Origin: JAJKIV01 sp036741775
GTDB lineage: Bacteria > Gemmatimonadota > Gemmatimonadetes > Gemmatimonadales > Gemmatimonadaceae
NCBI GenBank assembly: GCA_036741775.1
Contig: DAINRQ010000032.1
Coordinates: forward strand, 1-64,000
Length of the DNA stretch: 64,000 bases
Direction of reading: 5' to 3'
In this document: piece after piece, positions 1 to 8,642 of the stretch
Position numbering within the stretch: position 1 is the first letter of the stretch
Layout of the letters: each line of letters starts with the position of its first letter
Notes under the pieces: model-generated
Databases searched by the model: none
Told to the model about the DNA's origin: nothing
What the model saw: only the letters and a program-made list of their open reading frames with translations
Translations under genes and position numbers: made by a program

Positions 1-1576
1 ACAGCTGGCTCACCGGAACGAAGCCCTCGATGTCGTTGCCGACGTCGACGACGACACCCTTGTCCATCAGGCGCACGACCTTGCCGCGCAGCTCGGTGCC
101 CACCGGGTACGTCTCGCCAATGCGGAGCCACGGATCTTCCTCGGCCTGCTTGAGACCGAGTGAGATGCGCTTGTTGTCCGAATCGATGTTGAGGATCACG
201 ACGTCCACCGCATCGCCCTTCTTCACCACTTCCGACGGATGCTGCACGCGCTTCGTCCAGCTCATGTCGGAGATGTGAATGAGGCCGTCAATGCCGGGCT
301 CGATCTCCACGAACGCGCCGAAGCTCGTGAGGTTGCGGACCTTCCCGTTGATGCGCGTGCCGACCGGGTACTTGAGTGGCAGCACCATCCACGGATCCTG
401 CTCGGTCTGCTTCATGCCGAGCGAGATCTTCTCCTCGTTCGGATCGACCTTGAGCACGACCGCTTCGATCGTCTCGCCGATGCTCACCAGCTTCGACGGG
501 TGACGAACGTTGCGCGTCCAGCTCATCTCGCTGATGTGCACGAGGCCTTCGATGCCCGGCTCGAGCTCGATGAACGCGCCGTAGTTCGTGATCGAGACGA
601 CCTTGCCGGTGACACGAGTGCCGACCGGGTACTTGGCCGCGACGTCCTTCCACGGATACGCCTGGAGCTGCTTGAGGCCGAGCGAGATGCGCTCCCGCTG
701 CCAGTCGATATCGAGCACTTTGACTTCGAGCTCGCTCCCGATCTGCACCATCTCCGACGGGTGGGAGATCCGCCCCCACGACATGTCGGTGATGTGGAGC
801 AGGCCGTCGACGCCACCGAGGTCGATGAACGCACCGAAGTCGGTGATGTTCTTGACGACGCCCTTCCTGACCTGGTCCTTCTGGAGCTCCTTCATCAGCT
901 TCTCGCGCTTGCCGGCACGCTCGGTCTCGAGGATCACTCGACGCGAGACGACGATGTTGCGGCGGCGCTTGTTCAGCTTGATGATCTTGAACTCGTACTT
1001 TTGGCCGAGGAGCTCGTCGATGTTCGGCACGCGCCGCAGCGCGATCTGCGAGCCGGGGAGGAATGCGTCGACGCCCATGAGGTCGACGACGACACCGCCC
1101 TTGATCTTCTTGACGAGCGTACCTTCAACGGGCTGATCGTTCTCGTAGGCAAGGCGGATGCGCTCCCACACGCGCATGAAGTCCGCTTTCTTCTTCGAGA
1201 GGACGACCGACCCTTCCTGGTCCTCGAGGTGCTCGAGCAGCACCTCGACCTCGTCGCCGGGTTTGATGTCGGGAAGGTCCTTGAACTCCTCGAGCGGGAT
1301 CGTCCCTTCGGATTTGAAGCCGATGTCCAGGACGACCATGTTATCGCGGATTTCGAGCACCTTGGACTTGACAATTTCACCCTCTTCGATGGAGGCGAGG
1401 GTGCCATTGTACATGTCCATCATCTGCTCGTACTCCTCGGAGGAGTACTCGTCTTCCTCGTAGAGCTCGGGACGACGGTTGGCAAGCGGCCGCAGTTGAG
1501 ACTTCTGCAGGTCGCGCTTCTCGCGTGCGGTGAGCACGTTGCCGGTGGAAGGGGTGGTGGTTTCTAGCTCGGACAT
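1..1576 (-). CDS. rpsA: 30S ribosomal protein S1 (partial, C-terminus beyond window)
   Basis: Binds mRNA on the 30S subunit to help initiation. The reverse-strand translation from ATG at 1576 begins MSELETTTPSTGN. About 525 residues are visible, and the gene leaves the left edge still open. Five S1 OB-fold repeats can be read (for example GEIVKSKVLEIRDNMVVLDI, VVKNITDFGAFIDLGGVDGL, VVSITNYGAFIELEPGIEGL), with a sixth beginning, as in full-length S1. An AGGAG Shine-Dalgarno at 1589-1593 supports the start. It lies downstream of cmk, the common cmk-rpsA order, but a terminator sits between them, so it probably has its own promoter. A 442-codon open frame on the plus strand here is a high-GC shadow. 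Confidence 0.95.
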   Translation of the reverse strand, partial: MSELETTTPSTGNVLTAREKRDLQKSQLRPLANRRPELYEEDEYSSEEYEQMMDMYNGTLASIEEGEIVKSKVLEIRDNMVVLDIGFKSEGTIPLEEFKDLPDIKPGDEVEVLLEHLEDQEGSVVLSKKKADFMRVWERIRLAYENDQPVEGTLVKKIKGGVVVDLMGVDAFLPGSQIALRRVPNIDELLGQKYEFKIIKLNKRRRNIVVSRRVILETERAGKREKLMKELQKDQVRKGVVKNITDFGAFIDLGGVDGLLHITDMSWGRISHPSEMVQIGSELEVKVLDIDWQRERISLGLKQLQAYPWKDVAAKYPVGTRVTGKVVSITNYGAFIELEPGIEGLVHISEMSWTRNVRHPSKLVSIGETIEAVVLKVDPNEEKISLGMKQTEQDPWMVLPLKYPVGTRINGKVRNLTSFGAFVEIEPGIDGLIHISDMSWTKRVQHPSEVVKKGDAVDVVILNIDSDNKRISLGLKQAEEDPWLRIGETYPVGTELRGKVVRLMDKGVVVDVGNDIEGFVPVSQL

Positions 1577-1603
1577 ACCGAAGGGATTCTCCTGATCCGC
1601 GGG

Positions 1604-1629
1604 TATTTAGGCTCGCCGCGTCGAGTCAA
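1604..1629 (-). promoter_or_regulatory. candidate rpsA promoter
   Basis: On the minus strand TTGACT (1624-1629) is followed by TAAATA (1604-1609). The -10 is good but the 14-bp spacer is shorter than usual, so the true -35 may be shifted. It lies after the cmk terminator and before the rpsA SD. Confidence 0.35.
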
Positions 1630-1652
1630 TTGTGGCTGATGCATCGAAACCG

Positions 1653-1674
1653 AAAAAGCCGCCCCGATGGGCGG
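1653..1674 (-). terminator. rho-independent terminator after cmk
   Basis: Reading the minus strand, CCGCCC (1669-1674), loop ATCG and GGGCGG (1659-1664) are followed by C and a T5 run (1653-1657). It lies 38 bp beyond the cmk stop and ends the dapE-to-cmk operon. Confidence 0.75.
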
Positions 1675-1712
1675 ATCTCGGGTCCGAGTTTCGCGAACCG
1701 TCTAATGTATCG

Positions 1713-2438
1713 TCAGCTGCCGGGCGCGTCAACGGGCGAAGTTTCGTTTCCACGCTGAGTTACGGCCCTCGCCAAGGCGACGATCCGGTCCACCTGCTCA
1801 GGCTGCGTGAGGTAGGTCGTGTCAATGAGGACCGCATCCTTCGCCTGCACCGTTTGGGTCGCATCCTGCGCGTCGCGCTTGACGAGCCGATCAGTCTCGT
1901 CCGCGATCTCCGATTCCGTCGGCCGACGACCCAGTTGCTGGGTCAAGCGCCGCCGAGCTCGCTCCCACGGGTCGGCGATGAGAAACACCTTGAGCGCCGC
2001 ATCCGGGAACACCGCCGTCCCCATGTCTCGCCCGTCGACCACGACGTCGTGCTTCGCGGCGGTCTCCTGAACCAGCCGATTCACCCACGCCCGCACCAGC
2101 GGCATCTGGGCAACCCGCGACACATGTCGCGTGACCTCCGGACCGCGGATCTCCGTTTCCACGTCCTTCCCATCGACGCACGGCGCGAACGACGTGTCGC
2201 GCGGACTCAGCGACACCGCGCGGGCCGCCTCGAGGACCAGCGACTCCGTCCACGTCTCGGGCGCGACCCCCGTGCGCAACGCCACCGCCGTAGCAGCCCG
2301 ATAGATCGCCCCCGAATCGACATGGCGATACCGCAGGACGGATGCAACCCAGTGTGCCGTCGACGACTTCCCGGACGCGGCCGGTCCGTCGATCGCGATG
2401 ACGACCGGACCACGCCGTGATGTGAGCTCGGCGGTCAC
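1713..2438 (-). CDS. cmk: cytidylate kinase
   Basis: Phosphorylates CMP/dCMP with ATP in the cytosol (pyrimidine nucleotide salvage and synthesis). 241 residues, close to the usual ~225. The P-loop GPAASGKSS is at residues 18-26, followed by HVDSGAIYRAA. CMP-binding and lid features appear later (VVDGRDMGTAVFP, then RARRRLTQQLG). The GTG start at 2438 shares GTGA with the aroA stop, so cmk is translationally coupled to aroA. The open frame extends far upstream in frame, but that part is not Cmk-like. Last gene of the operon, followed by a terminator. Confidence 0.95.
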   Translation of the reverse strand: MTAELTSRRGPVVIAIDGPAASGKSSTAHWVASVLRYRHVDSGAIYRAATAVALRTGVAPETWTESLVLEAARAVSLSPRDTSFAPCVDGKDVETEIRGPEVTRHVSRVAQMPLVRAWVNRLVQETAAKHDVVVDGRDMGTAVFPDAALKVFLIADPWERARRRLTQQLGRRPTESEIADETDRLVKRDAQDATQTVQAKDAVLIDTTYLTQPEQVDRIVALARAVTQRGNETSPVDAPGS

Positions 2439-3721
2439 GAGGTGAGACGCTCGAGATCGGACCAGAATCCCGGATAGGACACGGTCACGCACCCCGGGTC
2501 GTCGACGACGATCGCGTTCCCGGGGAGCGCACCGAGGACACCGAACGCCATGGCGAGACGGTGATCGCCGTGCGCACGGACGCGTCCGGTGAGCGGCGTC
2601 GACCCGCCACGCACGCGGAGTCCGTCGGGGAGTTCCTGCGCGTCCGCACCGACGTGACGGAGGTTCTCCACCACAGTCGCGATGCGATCGCTCTCCTTGA
2701 CGCGAAGCTCGCTCGCGCCGGTGATCTCGGTCTCGCCCCGCACTCGGGTGGCAAGGCAGGCGAGCATCGGCAGCTCGTCGATCATCGCGGGCACCTGGTC
2801 CGCGCTGATGCGCGTGGGTTCCAGGTCGCCGGCGGCGACTCGAATCGTCCCTACCGGCTCCCCGCACTCCTCGCGCTCGACCTCCCATTCGATCCGGGCG
2901 CCCATGTCGCGAAGCACGCGAAAGAAGCCGAGGCGAGTGGGATTCAGGGCGACGTCCGTGAGCTCGAGCGGCGCGCTCCCGGGGAAGCCGCCCCCCGCAA
3001 CGAGCGCCGCGAGAAACGCCGCCGACGACGGGTCGGCCGGGACGTCGATCTGGAACGGCGGAAGCTCTTCAAGCGGTTGCAGGGCTGCCTCGCCGCCACA
3101 CGACCGGACCTCGACGCCTAACGCTGCGAGCATTCGCTCCGTGTGGTCGCGAGACCGGACGGGCTCGCGCACCGACACCGGCACGCCGGCGACGAGTCCG
3201 GCGAGGAGAATCGCGCTCTTCACCTGGGCGCTCGACGTGGCGCTCTCCCATACGAGCGGGCCGAGTTCCCCGCCGGTGATCGTCACGGGAAGATGCTGAC
3301 CTTGGTCGAACGCGAACCGCGCCCCCATGGCCTCGAGCGGCCGGGCGACGCGGGCCATGGGCCTTCGGCTCAAACTGTCATCGCCCACGAGGCGGCTCGC
3401 GAACGGGTATGCGCTCAGCACACCGGCGAGGAGCCGCGCGGTCGTCCCGCTATTGCCACAGTCCAGCGCCTGGGCGGGCGGCGTGAGGCCGCGCAGGCCG
3501 CGCCCGGTCACTCGCAGCGTGTCATCCAGCGCGGGAATGTCGGCGCCTAACGCACGCAGCACGCCGGCAGTCGACTGCACGTCGGCGGAGCGAAGCACAT
3601 TACGGATCCGGGACCGTCCTCCGGCCAGCGCCGCGCAGAGCAGCGACCGATGCGAGATGGACTTGTCGCCGGGTACGCGAACCGAGCGCGCGCCGGAATG
3701 CAATGACGACGCCATCATCAT
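2435..3721 (-). CDS. aroA: 3-phosphoshikimate 1-carboxyvinyltransferase (EPSP synthase)
   Basis: Transfers enolpyruvate from PEP to shikimate-3-phosphate in the chorismate pathway. 428 residues, the family size. Visible motifs are VRVPGDKSISHRSLL near residues 14-28, LDCGNSGTTARLLAG near 91-105 and ELRVKESDRIATV near 350. The start is an ATGATGATG run at 3721; the first ATG forms an ATGA overlap with the dapD stop. The 5' extension of the open frame up to 4123 is rejected because it overlaps dapD. Contains two CGTTAGGC octamers read as Ala-Leu(TTA)-Gly. Confidence 0.96.
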   Translation of the reverse strand: MMMASSLHSGARSVRVPGDKSISHRSLLCAALAGGRSRIRNVLRSADVQSTAGVLRALGADIPALDDTLRVTGRGLRGLTPPAQALDCGNSGTTARLLAGVLSAYPFASRLVGDDSLSRRPMARVARPLEAMGARFAFDQGQHLPVTITGGELGPLVWESATSSAQVKSAILLAGLVAGVPVSVREPVRSRDHTERMLAALGVEVRSCGGEAALQPLEELPPFQIDVPADPSSAAFLAALVAGGGFPGSAPLELTDVALNPTRLGFFRVLRDMGARIEWEVEREECGEPVGTIRVAAGDLEPTRISADQVPAMIDELPMLACLATRVRGETEITGASELRVKESDRIATVVENLRHVGADAQELPDGLRVRGGSTPLTGRVRAHGDHRLAMAFGVLGALPGNAIVVDDPGCVTVSYPGFWSDLERLTS

Positions 3722-4605
3722 CGCAGCCACTGCTCGAGCGCGGTCGCCACGTCGGTCTTCTCGTCGCGATACTTCACGATGACGGGCGTCTGTAGCGAAA
3801 GGCCCTCGGCAATCCCCCACTCGCCGCGGACGGTACGCGCGCCGGGGACGACGACGGCCGCCGGAGGGATCTCGAGCGGCCGACCTCCCTCCGCGCGATA
3901 GACGCGCTCGTTCACCAGGTCGAATACCGGCGTCCCGCGCGTGAGGACCACCCCCGCGGCCAACACCGCGCGTTCGCGCACCACCGTGCCTTCGTAGACG
4001 CCACAGTTCCCGCCCACGACCACGTCGTCCTCGATGACCACCGGGGCGGCGTTCACCGGTTCGAGCACGCCGCCGACCTGCGCGGCCGCGCTGAGATGGA
4101 CGCGCTCGCCGATCTGCGCGCACGACCCGACGAGCGCGTGCGAATCGACCATCGTGCCCGCCCCCACGTATGCCCCGACATTGATGTACGCGGGGGGCAT
4201 GCAGACGACGCCGGGCGCGACGTGCGCGCCGCGGCGAATCGCCGTCCCGCCCGGCACGATACGGACGCCACTCGCCAGCGTAAGCGCGCGCGGTGGGTAC
4301 GTGTGCTTGTCGAAAAACGCCGCGGGCCGGTCCGGGGACGCGCCGGCGTCCTCGTCAGGCATCGGAACGACGCGGCCGACTCGAAAGCCAAGGAGGATGC
4401 CGCGCTTGACCCATGGGACGGCCTTCCACGTGCCGTTCGCATCCCGTTCTGCCGCGCGCACCGCGCCGCGCTCCAACGCATCGAGCAGGGCGCCGACCAC
4501 ACGCTCGGCGTCGTTAGGCAGGGGGTCGCCGGCCGGCGTCGACGCCAGGGCATCGATCCGCGCGGCAAGGGCGTCAACGGGCGCCAAGCCCGGTCCTACG
4601 CTCAC
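3718..4605 (-). CDS. dapD: 2,3,4,5-tetrahydropyridine-2,6-dicarboxylate N-succinyltransferase
   Basis: Succinylates tetrahydrodipicolinate in the succinylase branch of lysine/DAP synthesis. 295 residues. The C-terminal two thirds is a left-handed beta-helix of hexapeptide repeats, with conserved stretches PAYINVGAYVGAGTMVDSHA, VGSCAQIGERVHLSAAAQVG and GGVLEPVNAAPVVIEDDVVV that match DapD closely. The N-terminal ~90 residues form the helical domain. The GTG start at 4605 overlaps the dapA stop as GTGA. With dapE at the head of the same operon it specifies the succinyl route rather than the acetyl or aminotransferase route. Confidence 0.9.
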   Translation of the reverse strand: MSVGPGLAPVDALAARIDALASTPAGDPLPNDAERVVGALLDALERGAVRAAERDANGTWKAVPWVKRGILLGFRVGRVVPMPDEDAGASPDRPAAFFDKHTYPPRALTLASGVRIVPGGTAIRRGAHVAPGVVCMPPAYINVGAYVGAGTMVDSHALVGSCAQIGERVHLSAAAQVGGVLEPVNAAPVVIEDDVVVGGNCGVYEGTVVRERAVLAAGVVLTRGTPVFDLVNERVYRAEGGRPLEIPPAAVVVPGARTVRGEWGIAEGLSLQTPVIVKYRDEKTDVATALEQWLR

Positions 4606-5495
4606 GCCGGCAACGCCCCCGCGCCGACGAGGGCCGATCGCAACGGCGTCGTGTGCGCGTCCTGCAACGGCACGAGGGGCAAACGCAGCGAGTTTTCGAT
4701 CCGGCGCATCATCGCGAGCGCCGCCTTGACCGGAATGGGGTTCGAGTCGATGAAGGCCGCCTCGAACCACGGCGTGAGTCGCATCGCGAGCGCGCGCGCC
4801 TCGGCGAAGTTCCCGCTCGCGCAAAAGTCGACGAGGCGCGCCATCAGGTGCGGCGTCGCGTTACTCACCACCGAGATCACCCCGTCGCCTCCGGCAGCCA
4901 TGAGGGCGAGCGTGAAGGCATCATCGCCCGACAGCACCGCGAAGTCCGCCGGGCGGTTCCGGAAAATCTCGGTGACCTGCGCGAGGTTTCCGGAGGCTTC
5001 CTTGATGGCGACGATGCGCGGATGCTCCGCGAGCGCCAACGTGGTGCGCGCTTCCATGTTGCTCGCCGTTCTGCCCGGCACGTTGTACAGCACGATCGGC
5101 AGCTCGGCCGCGTCGGCGATGGCGCGAAAGTGGGCGATGATGCCGCGTTGCGGCGGCTTGTTGTACGCCGGTGACACGTGGAGCAGGTGCGTCGCGCCCG
5201 CGGCGCGCATCTCGTGCGAGAGCGCGATCGCGCGTGCGGTGTCGTTCGAGCCGGCCCCGGCGACGATCGGCACGCGCCCGTTCGCCACCTCGACGGTGAT
5301 CTCCACAACGCGCCGGTGCTCGGCGGCCGTGAGCGTCGCCGCTTCGCCCGTAGATCCGCAGGGTACGAGGAAATGAATGCCTTCGGCGATCTGCCACTCG
5401 ACCAGTCGGCGCAACGCGGCCTCGTCGACTTCGCCCGTCCGCGTGAATGGCGTGACGAGCGCCGTTCCGCATCCAGTCAGCCGTCTCGTGGTCAT
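4602..5495 (-). CDS. dapA: 4-hydroxy-tetrahydrodipicolinate synthase
   Basis: Condenses pyruvate with aspartate-semialdehyde, the first committed step to lysine/DAP. 297 residues, the usual length of this (beta/alpha)8 barrel. The catalytic Tyr is in LYNVPGRT (Y137) and the Schiff-base Lys in VAIKEASGN (K165). The phosphate/carboxylate loop is PCGSTGEAATL near residues 45-55. The ATG start overlaps the dapB stop (ATGA). Confidence 0.96.
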   Translation of the reverse strand: MTTRRLTGCGTALVTPFTRTGEVDEAALRRLVEWQIAEGIHFLVPCGSTGEAATLTAAEHRRVVEITVEVANGRVPIVAGAGSNDTARAIALSHEMRAAGATHLLHVSPAYNKPPQRGIIAHFRAIADAAELPIVLYNVPGRTASNMEARTTLALAEHPRIVAIKEASGNLAQVTEIFRNRPADFAVLSGDDAFTLALMAAGGDGVISVVSNATPHLMARLVDFCASGNFAEARALAMRLTPWFEAAFIDSNPIPVKAALAMMRRIENSLRLPLVPLQDAHTTPLRSALVGAGALPA

Positions 5496-6202
5496 GGACT
5501 CTCCGGACCCAGGTCAAGCACATCCCGCATGGTGAATACGCCGCGCCGCCCTCGCACCCATCCGGCCGCGCGCAGCGCGCCGTCCGCGAAGACGCGCCGG
5601 TCGCGCGCCATATGGGTGAATCGAATCTGCTCGAACGGTCCGTCGAACGTGAGTTCGTGGGTCCCCGGAACGTAGCCGGTTCGCACACTCGTGATCGGGA
5701 TGTCGCGTCCGAGGGTGGAACGAACGGCCTGCTCCAGGGCCAGGGCAGTGCCGGACGGCGCGTCTTTCTTGGCCGCGTGGTGCGTTTCGGCAATGTGCGA
5801 GTCGAACTCGGGCGCGTTTCGCATCACGCGCCCGGCGGCGGCAGCCGCGGCGAGGAAGAGGTTCACGCCGATGGAGAAGTTCGGCGCGTGCACGACGGCG
5901 CCGTTCGTCTCCCCGACGACTCGGCTGACTTCAGCGAGGTCCTTCGACCAGCCCGTCGTCCCGCACACGACCGGGTAGCCGGCACGAAGCGACGCGATGA
6001 CGTTCGCCACGGCGGCCGCGGGCTCCGTGAATTCGATGACGACGTCGGCATTGCCGAGGCGCTCGCGCGTGAGTCCCTGGCCGTTCGGGTTGTCGCTCGC
6101 GCCCACGATGGCCACAACGTCGACACCGCGCTCGGCCGCCAGGGCTGCCACGGCGCGTCCCATCTTCCCGCCCCCGACGACGGCAATGCGCAGGCCGCTC
6201 AT
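5492..6202 (-). CDS. dapB: 4-hydroxy-tetrahydrodipicolinate reductase
   Basis: NAD(P)H-dependent reductase after DapA. 236 residues, slightly short for the family (~240-270). Rossmann glycine motif VVGGGKMGRAV at residues 8-18; the signature ETHHAAKKDAPSGTA at 139-153 carries the catalytic His pair and the substrate-binding Lys. The cofactor loop is CGTTGWS (80-86). ATG start at 6202 overlaps the lysC stop. Confidence 0.95.
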   Translation of the reverse strand: MSGLRIAVVGGGKMGRAVAALAAERGVDVVAIVGASDNPNGQGLTRERLGNADVVIEFTEPAAAVANVIASLRAGYPVVCGTTGWSKDLAEVSRVVGETNGAVVHAPNFSIGVNLFLAAAAAAGRVMRNAPEFDSHIAETHHAAKKDAPSGTALALEQAVRSTLGRDIPITSVRTGYVPGTHELTFDGPFEQIRFTHMARDRRVFADGALRAAGWVRGRRGVFTMRDVLDLGPESP

Positions 6203-7554
6203 GAGATAGCCGGGAAGAACGCGTCGTGCAGCCGGCGCATCGCGTCGGTGACCTGATCCCCGTCGACGAGAAGCGTGAGGTTCATCCCGCCCGAGCTCAG
6301 CGACGCCATGTGCACCGTGACGTCGCCTAACGCCGCGAGCGCGCGCGCCATCGTGGCCGTGCTGTCGCCAAGCCCGGCACCGACGAGCGCGACGATCCCG
6401 CGGTTCCGCTCCACGGACACATCACCCAGCGCCGTCAGGCCGCCGAGGAGCGCGTCGAGGTGCGTCGCATCGTCGATGGTCATCGATACCGAGACCTCCG
6501 AGGTCGCGACCACATCGACCGACGTGCGATGCTCATCGAAGATCTCGAAGATCCGCCGCATGAACCCGTGGGCAAGCAACATCCGGGGAGTCCGGATGCG
6601 GATCAACGACACGTCTCGCTTGCCGGCGATGGCGCTCACCGGCCGGCGGGGCGCGTCGAAGGTAATCCGGGTCCCGCGCCCTTCGGGGCGCCGCGCGTTG
6701 TAGATGTACACGGGGATCCCGATGCGGACCGCCGGCGCGATGGTGCTCGGATGGAGCACCTTCGCGCCGAACGAGGCGAGCTCCGATGCCTCGTCGAACC
6801 GGATCTGCTCGATGAGCCGCGCGCCGTCCACCACGCGCGGGTCTGCGGTCAGCATACCATCGACGTCGGTCCAGATCTCGATCGCTTCGGCGCGAAGCGC
6901 CGCGCCGAACAGCGCCGCGCTGTAATCGCTCCCGCCCCGGCCTAACGTCGTGACGATGCCCGTCCTCGTCGCCCCCACGAAACCGCCGATCACGGGCGTG
7001 ACGCCCGAGGCCAGCAGTGGCCGAATTACTCGCTGCGCGGCGTCGGCGATGAGCTCGGGCTGGGGCTCTGCCCTCGTGAAATGATCGTCCGTGATCATCA
7101 CCTCGGCCGGGTCCACCAGTGTGGCGGGAACGCCTCGCGCGCACAACACCGCGACGACCAGTTGCGACGACAGTCGCTCACCGATCGCGGCAATGGCGTC
7201 GAGGCTCCGTGGTGTCACGTGTCCCAGGACCGACAACGCTTCGGCGAGGCTGGCGAGCTCGTCGAACATCGCCCCGAGATCCGTCGCGACTTCCAGCCCG
7301 GCACCGGTGTCGCCGAGCAACGCGGACGTTTCGCTCAGATGACGATCGCGCAGGGTTTCGACGCCTCGCAGCGCGCCGATGAGCTGCCCTTTCGCCGATT
7401 GCTCGGCAATCGCCAGGAGGGCGTTCGTGGTCCCAGCGAGTGCCGACACGACGACGAGAGGCCGCCGAGGGAGCCGGCCTCGAACAATTTCCGCCGCGCG
7501 TTCGATGGCTGCCGCGTCGCCGACAGACGTGCCACCGAACTTGACGACGATCAT
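6199..7554 (-). CDS. lysC: aspartate kinase
   Basis: Phosphorylates aspartate, the entry to the Asp-family amino acids. 451 residues: N-terminal kinase domain beginning MIVVKFGGTSVGDAAAIERA and a C-terminal pair of ACT domains (about residues 320-451; VATSEVSVSMTIDD, then GMNLTLLVDGDQV), which suggests feedback control by lysine and/or threonine. It is a monofunctional kinase without a homoserine dehydrogenase part. The ATG at 7554 overlaps the asd stop as ATGA; the longer open frame to 8196 is not kinase-like and lies within asd. Carries two CGTTAGGC octamers. Confidence 0.95.
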   Translation of the reverse strand: MIVVKFGGTSVGDAAAIERAAEIVRGRLPRRPLVVVSALAGTTNALLAIAEQSAKGQLIGALRGVETLRDRHLSETSALLGDTGAGLEVATDLGAMFDELASLAEALSVLGHVTPRSLDAIAAIGERLSSQLVVAVLCARGVPATLVDPAEVMITDDHFTRAEPQPELIADAAQRVIRPLLASGVTPVIGGFVGATRTGIVTTLGRGGSDYSAALFGAALRAEAIEIWTDVDGMLTADPRVVDGARLIEQIRFDEASELASFGAKVLHPSTIAPAVRIGIPVYIYNARRPEGRGTRITFDAPRRPVSAIAGKRDVSLIRIRTPRMLLAHGFMRRIFEIFDEHRTSVDVVATSEVSVSMTIDDATHLDALLGGLTALGDVSVERNRGIVALVGAGLGDSTATMARALAALGDVTVHMASLSSGGMNLTLLVDGDQVTDAMRRLHDAFFPAIS

Positions 7555-8636
7555 GTCCGCGGAATACCGCCGGTCGACACGAGCAGCTCCGCGTTCAGCA
7601 CCGAGCCGCCGGCCGCCCCGCGAATGGTGTTGTGCCCCAACGCCACCAACCGCAGATCGAGCTGCGGGTCCGACCGGACGCGCCCGACAATGACGGTCAT
7701 GCCGTCGCCCGACCCCACGTCGCGCCGCGGCTGCGGGTGGTCCGGTGCTTCCGACACGATGAGCGGCCGCTCCGGCGCACTCGGCAAGCCGCGCACGGCC
7801 GCCTCGCCGCGCCACTCCCTCAGCACGCGCAGCGCTTCGTCGGCGGTGGCGTGCGTGTCGAGCTTGATCGACATGCACACCGTGTGACCATGCTCGACCG
7901 GCACCCGGTTCGCATGCGCGCTCACCTGTATGGACGCGGCGATGAGCGTCCCGGCATCGACGCATCCCAACATCTTGGGGATCTCGCGCTCGATCTTCGG
8001 CTCTTCGTCGGCAATGTAGGGAATCACGTTGCCGACGATGTCGAGCGACGGGACGCCGGGATACCCCGCGCCGGACACTGCCTGCATCGTCACGGCGAAG
8101 ACCTGTCGGACACCGAAGGCCTGATGCAGCGGCGCGAGGGCGACCGTGGCGACCGTGGCCGCGCAGTTCGCGTTCGTGACGATGCCGCCCGTCCACCCGC
8201 GCGTGTCGCGCTGCTTCTCGAGAATCGTGAGATGGCTGCCATTCACTTCGGGAATGACGAGCGGAACGTCCGGCTCCATCCGAAACGACTTGGCGTTGCT
8301 CAGCACCATCGCGCCGGCGCGCGCGAACGCGGGCTCCAGCTCACCCGCCGCGGTCGCGTCGAGCGCCGAGAAGACGACCGGCGATCGGATCTGCGACGGG
8401 TCGCACGCGAGGACTTTCCGGTCGCCGAGCTCGTACGGGAATTCGCCCTCGAGCCAGCGCACCGCGTCGGCGTAGCGTTTTCCGGCCGATCGCTCGGACG
8501 CAGCCAGCTCCGCGATCTCGAACCAGGGATGGTCGCGGAGGCAACGGATGAACGTCTGGCCGACGGCACCGGTGGCGCCCAGGATCGCGACGGGCAGGCG
8601 CTGCCCGGTTGGCGGAGGTGTTCGGGGACGCGTCAT
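7551..8636 (-). CDS. asd: aspartate-semialdehyde dehydrogenase (archaeal/fungal-like subfamily)
   Basis: Reduces aspartyl phosphate to the semialdehyde with NADPH. 361 residues. Nucleotide-binding GATGAVGQTF at residues 20-29; the active-site Cys is C158 in TNANCAATVA. The NANCAAT form and the length fit the subfamily typical of archaea, fungi and some bacteria better than the E. coli-type GGNC enzyme (family assignment inferred from the motif). It starts 6 bp after the dapE stop. Confidence 0.92.
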   Translation of the reverse strand: MTRPRTPPPTGQRLPVAILGATGAVGQTFIRCLRDHPWFEIAELAASERSAGKRYADAVRWLEGEFPYELGDRKVLACDPSQIRSPVVFSALDATAAGELEPAFARAGAMVLSNAKSFRMEPDVPLVIPEVNGSHLTILEKQRDTRGWTGGIVTNANCAATVATVALAPLHQAFGVRQVFAVTMQAVSGAGYPGVPSLDIVGNVIPYIADEEPKIEREIPKMLGCVDAGTLIAASIQVSAHANRVPVEHGHTVCMSIKLDTHATADEALRVLREWRGEAAVRGLPSAPERPLIVSEAPDHPQPRRDVGSGDGMTVIVGRVRSDPQLDLRLVALGHNTIRGAAGGSVLNAELLVSTGGIPRT

Positions 8637-8642
8637 GACACT

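Noticed and set aside
239..1567. 442-codon open frame antisense to rpsA
   Set aside because: High-GC shadow of the S1 gene; the reverse strand shows clear repeated S1 domains and an SD.
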